A model generated the notes under the pieces. That model searched no databases. It was not told where the DNA came from and was given only the letters and a program-made list of their open reading frames with translations. From assembly GCF_022558445.1 (NCBI RefSeq), contig NZ_CP054699.1, positions 1,072,001 to 1,136,000 on the forward strand: 64,000 nt of DNA. Reading direction: 5' to 3'. How positions within the stretch are numbered: position 1 is the stretch's first letter; the number at the start of each line of letters is the position of its first letter. Made by a program: the position numbers and the translations under genes. Positions 39,421 to 48,142 of this stretch are shown here, piece by piece. This DNA is from Candidatus Contubernalis alkalaceticus (GTDB lineage Bacteria; Bacillota; Dethiobacteria; SKNC01).

Positions 39421-39463
39421 AGACATCACATGTTTAGCTAAAAATCTGTTTCCTTTTCAAAAA

Positions 39464-39488
39464 TTAGGCTCCCCTATGGGGAGCCTAA
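39464..39488. terminator. Compact terminator-like hairpin
   Basis: An 11-bp perfect stem (TTAGGCTCCCC 39464-39474, GGGGAGCCTAA 39478-39488) with a 3-base loop. The T-run is on the minus strand, so it can stop minus-strand transcription; it may also stop the orphan gene. Confidence 0.6.
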
Positions 39489-39562
39489 AAAATGTGTGTT
39501 TGAAAAAAGTGTGGGCTTTAAGTTTTTTGCCTCAAACGCTGGAAGCCCTTTATTTATGGTAT

Positions 39563-39618
39563 TGGTGCCAAAGTCCGGACTCGAACCGGCACGTACAGAG
39601 TACGCTTGATTTTGAGTC
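39563..39618 (-). pseudogene. Detached 3' half of tRNA-Leu(CAA), left attachment repeat
   Basis: The 3' half of a tRNA-Leu gene, including the encoded CCA end, with the last 44 bases (39575-39618) identical to 53370-53413 inside the intact tRNA-Leu(CAA). Two bases differ in the acceptor region. The sequence breaks off within the anticodon arm and continues into unrelated DNA. The same orientation as the intact gene makes it the left direct repeat of an integrated element. Confidence 0.85.
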
Positions 39619-39752
39619 TTAAAGGCCTTTAATAATTTGTTTTTTCTTTTAGAGTATAATTGCAACTTCAATTACAAAAGGATATATATTAGGAATGTTA
39701 TTTGATTATTTTAGTTTAGGAAAGATATTGATTATGAAGTTATATAAAGATG

Positions 39753-40664
39753 TTACAAAGCTGAAGTTTTAGCATGTATATTATTGGAATCAATCCACTC
39801 TAATGCAAATTTTAAAAAGATTCTTAGTTGGTAGTTATGTTCGTTGTTTTTCTGCACAGCCAGATATAGCGGCCTTTCTATAGGTGGAATTAATGGGACA
39901 AGCACTAAACCAGCTTTATAATTCTGTTCAGCTCCACGGGATGAGAGAACAGCAATGCCAAGCCCCTCTTGAACCAACCCTAGGATTGTATTTACAGAAT
40001 GGCAGTTCACCAGTACCTTTGGCACAAAGCCGTTAGATTTGCAGGCTCTTAAAAGGTCCTGGTAATTACCGGAAGTATTTGGTGCAGTAATAAACTTTTC
40101 TGTTTTTAATTCCCGCAGTTCAAGATAATCTTTATGGGAGAAAGGATGATCTTTATTTATTACTACTACCATGTGGTCAGTTTCTAGCGGGTAATAGTTA
40201 AGCATTGAATCAAAGTTGTTCTGTGAAAGAATGGCTGCATCTATCTTTGCAGAATGTATCATTCCCAAAAGCAATTCGCATTGTTCTTCTATAATATTTA
40301 TTTTTATATCTGGAAATTTACTTTGAAATGAAGCAAGGAGGTTGGGAATTCGGTAGTGCCCAATTATTGGGATAGCCCCTATAGAGAGCTGGCCTTTTTC
40401 TACAGATAAATATTTTTTTATAGATTGTTCTGCTCTTTTTATTTCCGCCATGATTCGCTCAGCATGAGCAGCAAATTCGGCTCCTGCTTGCGTTAACCGC
40501 ACTGAACGGGTGGTCCTAACAAATATGCTAATCCCTAACTCACTCTCCAGTTTGCTGATTTGTTGAGAAAGGGAGGGCTGAGAAACTTTTATCTCTTCAG
40601 CCGCACGGGTGAATCCTTGATATTTTGCAACAGCCAAAACGTATTCCAATTGATGTAATTCCAT
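39753..40664 (-). CDS. LysR family transcriptional regulator
   Basis: A 303-residue LysR-type regulator. The N-terminal winged helix (MELHQLEYVLAVAKYQGFTRAAEEI) with the recognition helix in VSQPSLSQQISKLESELG is standard, followed by a substrate-binding domain of two lobes. The start at 40664 has a GGGGG site; the upstream in-frame start would add 29 residues. It is divergent from the transporter-AOR genes across a 530-base gap, the usual LysR arrangement, so it probably controls them. The inducer is not evident. Confidence 0.92.
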   Translation of the reverse strand: MELHQLEYVLAVAKYQGFTRAAEEIKVSQPSLSQQISKLESELGISIFVRTTRSVRLTQAGAEFAAHAERIMAEIKRAEQSIKKYLSVEKGQLSIGAIPIIGHYRIPNLLASFQSKFPDIKINIIEEQCELLLGMIHSAKIDAAILSQNNFDSMLNYYPLETDHMVVVINKDHPFSHKDYLELRELKTEKFITAPNTSGNYQDLLRACKSNGFVPKVLVNCHSVNTILGLVQEGLGIAVLSSRGAEQNYKAGLVLVPLIPPIERPLYLAVQKNNEHNYQLRIFLKFALEWIDSNNIHAKTSAL

Positions 40665-41194
40665 AGCAATCCCCCTTGTATGAAGATTCTTTTCGATGTT
40701 TCTAGATGATTTATTAATAAAGACTTTGATGAACGGAAAGAAAAAAATCACATGACATAATATCCCTTCCCTTATAAATTATGTAATATAGATTGCAGTA
40801 ATTTCAAATATTCCTTGTGAAAATTATAACATTACTATTATTATAACACAACATCTTAATAATAAAACGTTAACAAAATATCTTATACCATTAATTACTC
40901 TTAATGATAGATGTAACTGGAAATTATCATTAATTATATTAAGTTATAAATGAAATAGGAAACGGGTATTTCTCTTAATTAATGTTTAATTGTAAAATAA
41001 ATTTAAGTGAAATATCTCACGTTTAAGATAAAGACTTTTTCTTTGAAACCTGTGGGGGGTTAGTTAATAACTTTACGCCTGAGTGTGCCAGCTATTAAAA
41101 GCGGTTATTTAGCAAGGAGGTGGTGATATAAATTAGGGTATTATGTTTTAGCTGATTCATAAATTTTAAATCTTAATGAAAAGGAAGTGTAGAT
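40665..41194. promoter_or_regulatory. LysR/transporter divergent regulatory region
   Basis: No gene seen in 530 AT-rich bases. Candidate operators are CATTAA-N6-TTAATG (40889-40906) and TATCT-N8-AGATA (41013-41030). Clear -35/-10 pairs were not found, so promoter positions stay open. A second ribosome-like site AAGGAGGTG near 41115 is followed by no long frame. Confidence 0.45.
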
Positions 41195-42295
41195 ATGTCA
41201 TCATTAAAATCAGAAGCTGAAAAACAAACGCAAAGCCGTTCCCTTGCGAAAGTAGAAATTTTGGGATTAGTTCTAGTTATTGCTTCTATGCTCGGATTAC
41301 TTTTTATTCCTGAAACTGTAGCCGGCGTTTTTAACGCCATGGTGGATGGCGCTTTCCGTTCTTTTCAAAATTTCATTTTTGAAGGCAAAGTGGGTATTGC
41401 TATTATCGTAAGTGTTATTATTGGAAGAGTGCTGGAACGTCTAGGTTTTACTGACGCTCTAATACGAATTTTTGTTCCTGTAATGAAGCATTTGGGTATT
41501 AACTCTGCCGTAATTATTCCACCTATTTACAATATTATCGGTGACAGCAACGCAGCCGGAAGGATTGCCGGGCCGATTCTGTCCAAGGCTAAAGCTACTA
41601 AAGACGAGCAAAAAATAGCTGTTGCTACCACAGTCCAATCCCAGCAGACTCTTGCAACTTTTATGTTGGGACTGGCGGCTATGGCTATGGTAGGCATTAA
41701 TATATTCCCAGTAATTGTCTTGGTTATCTTTGTTCCTGTAATCCTAACGCCACTATTGCTTCGTTTTACTATTTACCGGGACACTAAAAAAGTTGAGTTA
41801 GAGGAATTACCCAAGTTTACACCAAATACCCCGGCACTCACCACAATTTTCGGTGCAGCCAAAGAAGGGGCCGAACTTGTATTCTTACTGGTTGTTCCTG
41901 CTGGTGCTGTAGTCCTTGGTCTCATTGGGGGTTTAGAATACCTGGGTATTTGGGGCCCCATTAACGCCTGGATTACCAATTTAATGGGAGCTATATCTGT
42001 CCATCCTGAAACAGGTATCATGGCCATTATGGTTTCTCCCACCTTAGCCATCGGGATGCTGGTTTCTACTCTTCAAGAAGCTGCTGTAGAACCAAGGTTA
42101 GTTTTAGGTGCCTTTGTTGTAATATGTTCATGTTTCCCACTTCAAATTATTTTTGGACAGATTCCAGCTATTTGGGGCCAGGTAACCGACCTTACTGAAG
42201 CTGAAGCTATGAAGGCTGCAATCGTTGGCTCAATTATTCGTTTGGTGACTGCCGGATTGGTAGCCGGCTTTTTAGCCCCACTGTTTATTAAGTAA
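41195..42295 (+). CDS. Nucleoside-recognition/Gate-domain membrane transporter (copy 1)
   Basis: A 366-residue membrane protein with about eight hydrophobic segments. The repeated GRVLERLGFTDALI and IGDSNAAGRIAGPI motifs are typical of the nucleoside-recognition (Gate, PF07670) group, a loose family that includes spore maturation SpmA/B and transporters of unknown substrate. The two halves hint at an internal inverted repeat. It lies upstream of an AOR and has a paralogue after it, so aldehyde, carboxylate or amino-acid-like substrates are possible; none can be chosen from sequence. Confidence 0.7.
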   Translation: MSSLKSEAEKQTQSRSLAKVEILGLVLVIASMLGLLFIPETVAGVFNAMVDGAFRSFQNFIFEGKVGIAIIVSVIIGRVLERLGFTDALIRIFVPVMKHLGINSAVIIPPIYNIIGDSNAAGRIAGPILSKAKATKDEQKIAVATTVQSQQTLATFMLGLAAMAMVGINIFPVIVLVIFVPVILTPLLLRFTIYRDTKKVELEELPKFTPNTPALTTIFGAAKEGAELVFLLVVPAGAVVLGLIGGLEYLGIWGPINAWITNLMGAISVHPETGIMAIMVSPTLAIGMLVSTLQEAAVEPRLVLGAFVVICSCFPLQIIFGQIPAIWGQVTDLTEAEAMKAAIVGSIIRLVTAGLVAGFLAPLFIK

Positions 42296-42490
42296 TAGTT
42301 TAAATATGTTTAACTTTATGTTTTTATGCAGAAATACCATGAGTTTACAGCAGGAATTTGCTGGGAGAGAGTTAAAAAGTACAAACACATAGTATAGACT
42401 TGTTTAGAGTAGTGAGTGCTAACACATGTCCCTGATATTACTGGTAAAAGTATAAGAACATTTAAGAAAAAAGCAAAGGAGTGGATTTAG

Positions 42491-44365
42491 ATGTTAAAAG
42501 GCGGATATAAGGGTAAAATTTTGCGGCTCAACTTAACAACACAGACCTTCTCTTTAGAGGATACTACTGAAGAAATGGCCAAAAATTATATTGGTGGTGC
42601 AGGGTTTGGGATTAACATTTTAATGAAAGAAGTTTCTCCAACTGCAGATCCTCTGGGAGAAGAAAATAAACTAATTTTTGCTCCGGGTCCATTTACCGGC
42701 ACTAACGTTCCATGTGCCAGCAGAATTGCAGCTGTGGCTAAATCTCCCTTGACAGGAGCCATTGGAATGGCATCTTCCGGGGGTTATTTCCCGGCGGAAG
42801 TTAAGTTTGCAGGCTATGATGTTATAATTATTGAGGGAAAAGCAGAAAAACCTGTTTATGTCTATATTAACGAAGATAAAATTTCCTTCCGTTCTGCTGA
42901 ACAGCTGTGGGGAACAAAAACCTTTGACTGTCAGCAAATGATAAAAAATGATCTTGGAGACCAAAATATCAGAGTGGCCTGTATTGGCCCTGCAGGTGAA
43001 AATATGGTAAAGTATTCCTGCATAATTAACGAGCGCAGGGCATTTGGCCGGAAGGGTCTCGGAGCCGTAATGGGTTCAAAAAACCTTAAGGCTATTGCTG
43101 TAAGGGGTCAAAAAGAAGTAGCTATTAATGACAAAGATGCTTACAAAACAGCCCGGTCTGTAATGAATAAAGCTATGAAAGAAAGCCATGTTCTTTATTC
43201 AATGTTCTCCAATGCCGGAACACCCTGTGTTGTAGATTTAGCCGGTGAACTAGGAATACTGCCCACAAGAAATTGGTCGGATACTGGTGAGTGGATTCCA
43301 GTAGACAAGCTTGGATTGGAAGCAAATAATGAAAAGAAAATAGGCCGTGAACACTGCTATAAATGTCCTGTTGGCTGCAGTCAGATGAAACTTGCCCGGG
43401 GTGGAAGATATGCCGGTATGCTGACAGAAGGTCCTGAATTTGAGTCCATTTACTCCCTGGGCAGCACCCTTGGAATAGATGACCTGGATGTAGTTATTAC
43501 GGCTGACCGTGTTTGTGATGAATTGGGGTTAGACACAATCTCAGCAGGTGTGGTGGTAGGTTTTGCCATGGAGTGTTACGAGAAGGGTCTATTAACCAAA
43601 GAAGACACCGGTGGAGTGGAACTGAAGTTTGGAAACGACATTGCATTCATGGATCTCTTATTGGATATAACCTACCGCCGTGGTCTGGGTGACTTGTTGG
43701 CTGAGGGGACAAAAATTGCAGCAGCAAAGATCGGTGGAGGTTCAGAAAAGTTTGCAATGCACGTTAAAGGCCTGGAAATGCCCGGCTATGATGTGCGGGG
43801 GGCCAAAGCCCAGGGCCTAAACTACGCTACTTCTTACACTGGTGCAGACCACAACCGTGGCTATGCTTTCCAAGAGATATTCGGAATTCCCATTCCTGAA
43901 GAAGTAGACCGTTTCGCATATGAAGGTAAGGGAAAACTGACAAAATGGAATCAAGATGTGCGTGCAGTAACATGTGACTGTGCTACTATGTGTGCCTTTA
44001 TACTAGATATGGCAGTTCCTGGGATTGCAACACAGAATACTGCCTCTCTGCTGGAAGCTATCAGCGGCCTTAAGTTTACAGCTGAAGACGTCCAAACTGT
44101 AGGGGAAAGGCTTAATAACGTTGCAAAGGTCTACAATACTGCTGCAGGTCTTACCCGCCAGGATGATAATTTCCCAGAGCGTATTATGAATGAACCTTTA
44201 AAGGACGGTAACTCTAAAGGTGAGTGTATCAGCCAAGAGAATCTGGATATAATGCTTAATGAATACTATGAAGCCCGTGGCTGGACCAATGAAGGTGTTC
44301 CAACAGAAGAAAAACTTCGTGCCTTAGGATTAGACGACTTAATTGGTTTGCTGCAGGATAAGTAG
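42491..44365 (+). CDS. Tungsten-dependent aldehyde:ferredoxin oxidoreductase
   Basis: A 624-residue AOR that oxidises aldehydes to acids with ferredoxin, or reduces acids at low potential. The [4Fe-4S] ligands Cys289, Cys292 and Cys296 (CYKCPVGC) are present with a fourth in the CDCATMC cluster (residues 495-501). N-terminal metal-pterin binding segments (SSGGYFPAEVKFAGYD) are intact. Full length. It is followed after 30 bases by a MoaD-like protein, as in many AOR operons. Substrate range is not decided by sequence. Confidence 0.92.
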   Translation: MLKGGYKGKILRLNLTTQTFSLEDTTEEMAKNYIGGAGFGINILMKEVSPTADPLGEENKLIFAPGPFTGTNVPCASRIAAVAKSPLTGAIGMASSGGYFPAEVKFAGYDVIIIEGKAEKPVYVYINEDKISFRSAEQLWGTKTFDCQQMIKNDLGDQNIRVACIGPAGENMVKYSCIINERRAFGRKGLGAVMGSKNLKAIAVRGQKEVAINDKDAYKTARSVMNKAMKESHVLYSMFSNAGTPCVVDLAGELGILPTRNWSDTGEWIPVDKLGLEANNEKKIGREHCYKCPVGCSQMKLARGGRYAGMLTEGPEFESIYSLGSTLGIDDLDVVITADRVCDELGLDTISAGVVVGFAMECYEKGLLTKEDTGGVELKFGNDIAFMDLLLDITYRRGLGDLLAEGTKIAAAKIGGGSEKFAMHVKGLEMPGYDVRGAKAQGLNYATSYTGADHNRGYAFQEIFGIPIPEEVDRFAYEGKGKLTKWNQDVRAVTCDCATMCAFILDMAVPGIATQNTASLLEAISGLKFTAEDVQTVGERLNNVAKVYNTAAGLTRQDDNFPERIMNEPLKDGNSKGECISQENLDIMLNEYYEARGWTNEGVPTEEKLRALGLDDLIGLLQDK

Positions 44366-44394
44366 TTAATAATAGAAATCAGGTGATATAGATA

Positions 44395-44694
44395 ATGATT
44401 ACCATAACAGTTAAAGGCCTTGCCGATATTGGCAAGATAATAGGGTTTAGGGGGGAGATTGAGCTTACTCTCCCCCCTGGATCCACTCTTTATGATCTTT
44501 TGGCGGCCTTAACTGAAAAACTAGGCCAAAAATTTCATCAAAGAGTAATCAAAGATGACGGGACACCTATTTCTGTCCGTGAAGATGTGAGATTGCTGCT
44601 GAACGGACGAGATATAGCCTTTTTAAAAGGTTTAGCAACGGTGTTAAATGAAAAAGATAAAATCTCATTAATCCCCCCTTTGGCTGGTGGATAA
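44395..44694 (+). CDS. MoaD/ThiS-like sulfur carrier, AOR-associated
   Basis: A 99-residue ubiquitin-like protein ending in the Gly-Gly needed for thiocarboxylate formation (IPPLAGG). MoaD-type carriers donate the dithiolene sulfurs of molybdopterin or tungstopterin. The LTLPPGSTLYDLLAAL segment fits the family. The position right after the AOR gene suggests it serves that enzyme's tungstopterin cofactor. No MoaE or MoeB is nearby. Confidence 0.82.
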   Translation: MITITVKGLADIGKIIGFRGEIELTLPPGSTLYDLLAALTEKLGQKFHQRVIKDDGTPISVREDVRLLLNGRDIAFLKGLATVLNEKDKISLIPPLAGG

Positions 44695-44728
44695 AAAGTA
44701 ATTTAATACTATGGGAGGAGTGGATAAT

Positions 44729-45820
44729 ATGTTAGTTGTGGAACAGAAAACCAAAGAGAAAGCCCGTACGTATGAGAAAATTGAAATAGTTGGATTGATT
44801 CTTGTAATTGCAGCTATGCTTGGTTTACTTTTTATCCCTGAAACTGTTGCTGGTATTTTTAACGCCATGGTGGATGGTGCTTACAGGGCTTTCAGTATCT
44901 TTATTTTTGATGGTATTGTAGGTATAGCTATTGTAGTTAGTATCATTGTAGGACGAGTCCTTGAGCGTTTAGGATTTACAGATGCCTTGATACGTATTTT
45001 TGTTCCTATTATGAAATACATCGGAGTTAATTGTGCAGTGATCATACCTAGTGTTTACAACATTATTGGTGACAGTAATGCTGCCGGGAGGATAGCAGGG
45101 CCAATTTTGCCTAAAGCCAACGCTACCAAAGATGAGCAAAAAATTGCCATTGCTACCATGGTACAATCCCAACAGTCTTTAGCAACCTTTATGTTGGGCC
45201 TGACAGCCTTGACTGTTCTTGGAATTAAAGTATTTCCAGTAATTCTTATAATGCTCTTTGTCCCCTTGATTGTAGTTCCACTTTTCCTTCGCTTAACTAT
45301 TTATAGAGATACAAAAAGTATGGAGTTGGATAGCATGCCAAAATTCACACCGAATACTCCGGCATTGACCACAATATTTGGTGCAGCTAAGGAAGGAGCC
45401 GAACTCCTTTTCTTACTGGTTATACCAGCCGGTGCTGTAATACTTGGCATAATTGGCGCTTTGGACTATTTAGGCATCTGGGGTCCTGTAAATGGCTGGA
45501 TAAGCAGCGCACTGGAATATTTGTCCATTCACCCTGAAACAGGTATTCTTTCAATTATGGTTTCTCCCACCATGGCTATGGGGCAACTGCTGAATACCGT
45601 TCAGAATGCTTCCATTGATCCAAAGCTGGCAATAGGATCCTTCATATTGGCTGCTTCATGTTTCCCGCTGCAGATTATATTTGGCCAGATTCCAGCTATT
45701 TGGTCTCAAGTAACTGACCTGAATGAAAGCGAAGCAATGAAGGCTGCTATATTGGGTGCTGTTATGCGACTGGTATCTACTGCTTTAATCGTATATATAC
45801 TTACTCCGTTGGTTATTTAG
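44729..45820 (+). CDS. Nucleoside-recognition/Gate-domain membrane transporter (copy 2)
   Basis: A 363-residue paralogue of the transporter at 41195, similar along its whole length with the same GRVLERLGFTDALI and IGDSNAAGRIAGPI motifs. ATG 44729 is used because GGGAGGAG lies eight bases upstream; an in-frame ATG at 44711 overlaps that site. Flanking the AOR gene with two copies points to an importer/exporter pair or to two transporters for related acid/aldehyde substrates, but this is inference. It ends before a strong terminator. Confidence 0.7.
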   Translation: MLVVEQKTKEKARTYEKIEIVGLILVIAAMLGLLFIPETVAGIFNAMVDGAYRAFSIFIFDGIVGIAIVVSIIVGRVLERLGFTDALIRIFVPIMKYIGVNCAVIIPSVYNIIGDSNAAGRIAGPILPKANATKDEQKIAIATMVQSQQSLATFMLGLTALTVLGIKVFPVILIMLFVPLIVVPLFLRLTIYRDTKSMELDSMPKFTPNTPALTTIFGAAKEGAELLFLLVIPAGAVILGIIGALDYLGIWGPVNGWISSALEYLSIHPETGILSIMVSPTMAMGQLLNTVQNASIDPKLAIGSFILAASCFPLQIIFGQIPAIWSQVTDLNESEAMKAAILGAVMRLVSTALIVYILTPLVI

Positions 45821-45974
45821 GGTTAAGTATGAATTGTTCAATTTGGTGTTTTGATTGAAAAGCTATTATCTCAGCCCTATATATATTGAAATGTTTCTAC
45901 AACAAATATGATGCATAATTATAGAAATATTTTTAATAATCACTTTAGCAGGTAGGGCAATAGTAAACATTATT

Positions 45975-46015
45975 ACCATTAAAGACGGCTGAAATAGGCT
46001 GTCTTTAATGGTTTT
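45975..46015 (+). terminator. Terminator of the AOR cluster
   Basis: A 12-bp perfect stem (ACCATTAAAGAC 45975-45986, GTCTTTAATGGT 46001-46012) followed by Ts. Confidence 0.8.
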
Positions 46016-46043
46016 GGGAAAAAACTTTTGTTAAGAACATATT

Positions 46044-46520
46044 TCATTTAAGCTTTTTTTTGAAGAACTTAGAGTTTAGGAATTCAGCAATGGGAATAAC
46101 ATAACGGCGCAGACCATTCCAATTAACTTCTACATCGGGACGAGACAGAGGGATATCAAGGGAGTTGCCTAATACGTCTACCAGGCGCATGCAAAACATC
46201 TGACGGAATTCGTTAATATCTTTAACTGCATTGGTTTCTACAATTAGTGCGGCATCTAAGGATTCTTCAAACTGGACAATGATTCCCGGCTCAGCTTCTC
46301 CTATGCCTGTTCCCCTCGGCATCATCATATGGTTGTAGTTAACCTCCCTGCCCAGCCCTCCCAGACGTTTATCCTGCAGCACTAAAGATTCTTTTTTATA
46401 ATTGTCTATTCCTATTGTTTCGTTATCTATCAGCCCTCGGCTTCTCAGGCATAGTTTAAAAAAGCTATTACTTTTCAAAAAAATAGAGCGATAACTAAAT
46501 AATTCCACTGAGAATCTCAT
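46044..46520 (-). CDS. Unrecognised protein, 158 residues
   Basis: I do not recognise this protein. It is not obviously membrane-bound. The central part (about 68-120) contains PRGTGIGEAEPGIIVQFEES followed by a helix-rich tail. It lacks a clear family motif, signal peptide or cysteine cluster. The reading frame has no stop over 158 codons and a GGTGGAAT site precedes the start. It lies between the AOR cluster and a run of IS debris, convergent with the former, so it may be a cargo gene of the island or a remnant of a longer one. Confidence 0.5.
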   Translation of the reverse strand: MRFSVELFSYRSIFLKSNSFFKLCLRSRGLIDNETIGIDNYKKESLVLQDKRLGGLGREVNYNHMMMPRGTGIGEAEPGIIVQFEESLDAALIVETNAVKDINEFRQMFCMRLVDVLGNSLDIPLSRPDVEVNWNGLRRYVIPIAEFLNSKFFKKKLK

Positions 46521-46634
46521 TGTTATTCCACCTTTTTGTTATTTTTTAAAGACTTTTTACGATATTTTATTGTATCATAAAGTGCAATATTAAATGCCCA
46601 CCATATTTTGGAAAAGCTCAACCCTTGTGAACCC

Positions 46635-46752
46635 CTATATACGGTCTCTTCCCAGGCGATTAGCGATGTCTATGGGGCGCAGTCTCTCTTTCAACAGTAT
46701 TTCTATCTGGTAGCGTTCTCTTTCTGTCACATGTTTACCAGATCTATTTCGT
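46635..46752 (-). pseudogene. IS30-family transposase fragment
   Basis: On the minus strand a frame reads GKHVTERERYQIEILLKE and RPIDIANRLGRD, the N-terminal helix-turn-helix of IS30-type transposases, then meets a stop at 46635. No catalytic part remains. It is too short for an ordinary ORF search. Confidence 0.65.
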
Positions 46753-46898
46753 TCTTATAACCAGCTCAGTAAAGATGGCTACAACCACTTACCCCAGGAA
46801 TTCAATCATAATGGAGTGTTAGGGGTCAGCCGGACACCAAAAAGCGTTCATTTTATCTGCCATTCTCAAAATTGCTTACTCTTTTAATGCCATCTATA

Positions 46899-47351
46899 TC
46901 AAGCGGCTGTTAACCGCATATTGTTATAGTATTGCTGCTCAAATTCCATTGGAGACATATCATCAAGGTAGCTATGGATTCTTTCAGAATTGTACCAGAG
47001 AATATGATCAATTACCGCTAGCCTTGCCCAGGAACGGGTTTTGAAACGCTTTCTACGTATCAGCTCTTTTTTAATAGTTGCCACAAGATGCACCTGCTTC
47101 ATTAAACGACGAATCCGGTCATTGCTGCACTTAGTCCCTTTTTTTCTTAATTTCTTCTTTATCCGGCGGTGGCCATAAGTGCAGCGGGAGTCAAAAAACA
47201 GTTGTTTTATTTTTTCTGCCAGCTCCCGGTCTTCTTGCTCTGTCTTGGTTAGAGGCTTCTTAAGCCATTCGTAAAAAGCGCTCCGACTGACGTCTATAAC
47301 AGTGCACATCCTCGTGACGGAAAATTCGGAGCGATAGTCCTTGATAAACAA
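46899..47351 (-). pseudogene. IS3 OrfB with catalytic core deleted
   Basis: A 150-codon frame keeps the start of OrfB (HTH_21 region, TYGHRRIKKKLRKKG) and jumps near residue 100 to the C-terminal end (WYNSERIHSYLDDMSPMEFEQQYY). The roughly 400 bases encoding the D-D-E catalytic domain are missing and the frame stays open across the join. It begins just after OrfA. Confidence 0.8.
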
Positions 47352-47356
47352 GTATT

Positions 47357-47659
47357 TTATTTCCCGTCTTTGGCGAAGATGCTCATGGCCTTTTTTAGAA
47401 TGGCGTTCTCCTCTTCCAGATCTTTAATGCGCTTATCCCGTTTACGAACTTCTTCGTCAACGGGATGAAGATTCCCCTTACCTGGGAAGGAAGCACTGCC
47501 CTGACTGCCAAATTGCACAACCCAGCGCCGTACAGTGGTGGCAGTCACACCTATATCTTTAGCTACCTCTGCGGGGGACTTGCCTAGCTCCTCCACCAAG
47601 CGAACCATTTCTTTTTTATATTCCGGGTCAAATCGCTTGTGATACTTGCTACCAGACAT
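47357..47659 (-). CDS. IS3-family transposase OrfA (HTH protein)
   Basis: A 100-residue OrfA with an N-terminal helix-turn-helix (KKEMVRLVEELGKSPAEVAKDIGVTATTVRRWV, about residues 15-47) and a C-terminal leucine-zipper coil. It binds the element's ends and regulates frameshifted transposase in IS3 elements. The downstream OrfB is deleted, so it is a lone, possibly inhibitory, DNA-binding protein. Confidence 0.85.
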   Translation of the reverse strand: MSGSKYHKRFDPEYKKEMVRLVEELGKSPAEVAKDIGVTATTVRRWVVQFGSQGSASFPGKGNLHPVDEEVRKRDKRIKDLEEENAILKKAMSIFAKDGK

Positions 47660-47801
47660 TTACTAAACACGTCCTTTCAATAATTAATTATAGAGTGTTT
47701 CTACGTGTCCGGCAAATCCGGTAATCTCCATAATGACTCGTTCCGACTTTGACGGACACACAATCGTGATTGTATAATTAAATCATGAAAGGGTGTTTAG
47801 A

Positions 47802-48083
47802 ATGGGTAAAAATAATATTAGATATGATGATGAATTTAAGTCAGGTGCTGTAAAAATGGTTGTAGAAAAAGGTGTCCCAGTAAGTAAGGTAGCAAAGGAT
47901 CTAGGAGTATCAGAGCCTGCCATTAGAAGATGGGTAAATAATAAGACTTTACCGAAAGACGCTGCTGCCAAAAAGCTTTTAGAGCTTGAAGCAGAGAATA
48001 AAAAGCTTAGAAAAGAGCTTAGCGACGCTAATGATACTGTAAACATTTTAAAAAAGTCAGTAGCCATTTTCGTAAAACCATAG
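47802..48083 (+). CDS. IS3-family transposase OrfA
   Basis: A 93-residue OrfA with a helix-turn-helix (VSKVAKDLGVSEPAIRRWVNN) and a leucine-zipper coil. ATG 47802 follows AAAGGG. Near its 3' end lies an A AAA AAG site for -1 frameshifting into OrfB. Confidence 0.88.
   Translation: MGKNNIRYDDEFKSGAVKMVVEKGVPVSKVAKDLGVSEPAIRRWVNNKTLPKDAAAKKLLELEAENKKLRKELSDANDTVNILKKSVAIFVKP
48050..48056 (+). promoter_or_regulatory. Programmed -1 frameshift heptamer A AAA AAG
   Basis: The heptamer is in phase with OrfA (A48050, AAA, AAG). A -1 slip enters the OrfB frame, which is open from here through 48967, allowing an OrfAB fusion transposase as in other IS3 elements. Confidence 0.75.
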
Positions 48084-48142
48084 AAAAAGTAACAATTAGT
48101 GACAAATTTAAATTTATTAAAACTCACAAATTCGGGCATTCT

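Larger units (their letters stand above)
46812..47730 (-). mobile_element. IS3-family element with internal deletion (non-autonomous)
   Basis: The ends are imperfect inverted repeats, TGGAG...GCCGGACAC on the left and GTGTCCGGC...CTCCA on the right, in the TG...CA form of IS3 elements. Both sides carry the same 3-bp target duplication TAA (46809-46811 and 47731-47733). OrfA is intact but OrfB lacks the DDE core, so the copy cannot move itself but could be moved by a relative. Confidence 0.8.

Noticed and set aside
42491-44365. Selenocysteine or frameshift in the AOR gene
   Set aside because: All expected cluster cysteines are present and the frame is uninterrupted, so no recoding is needed despite mnmH showing selenium use.
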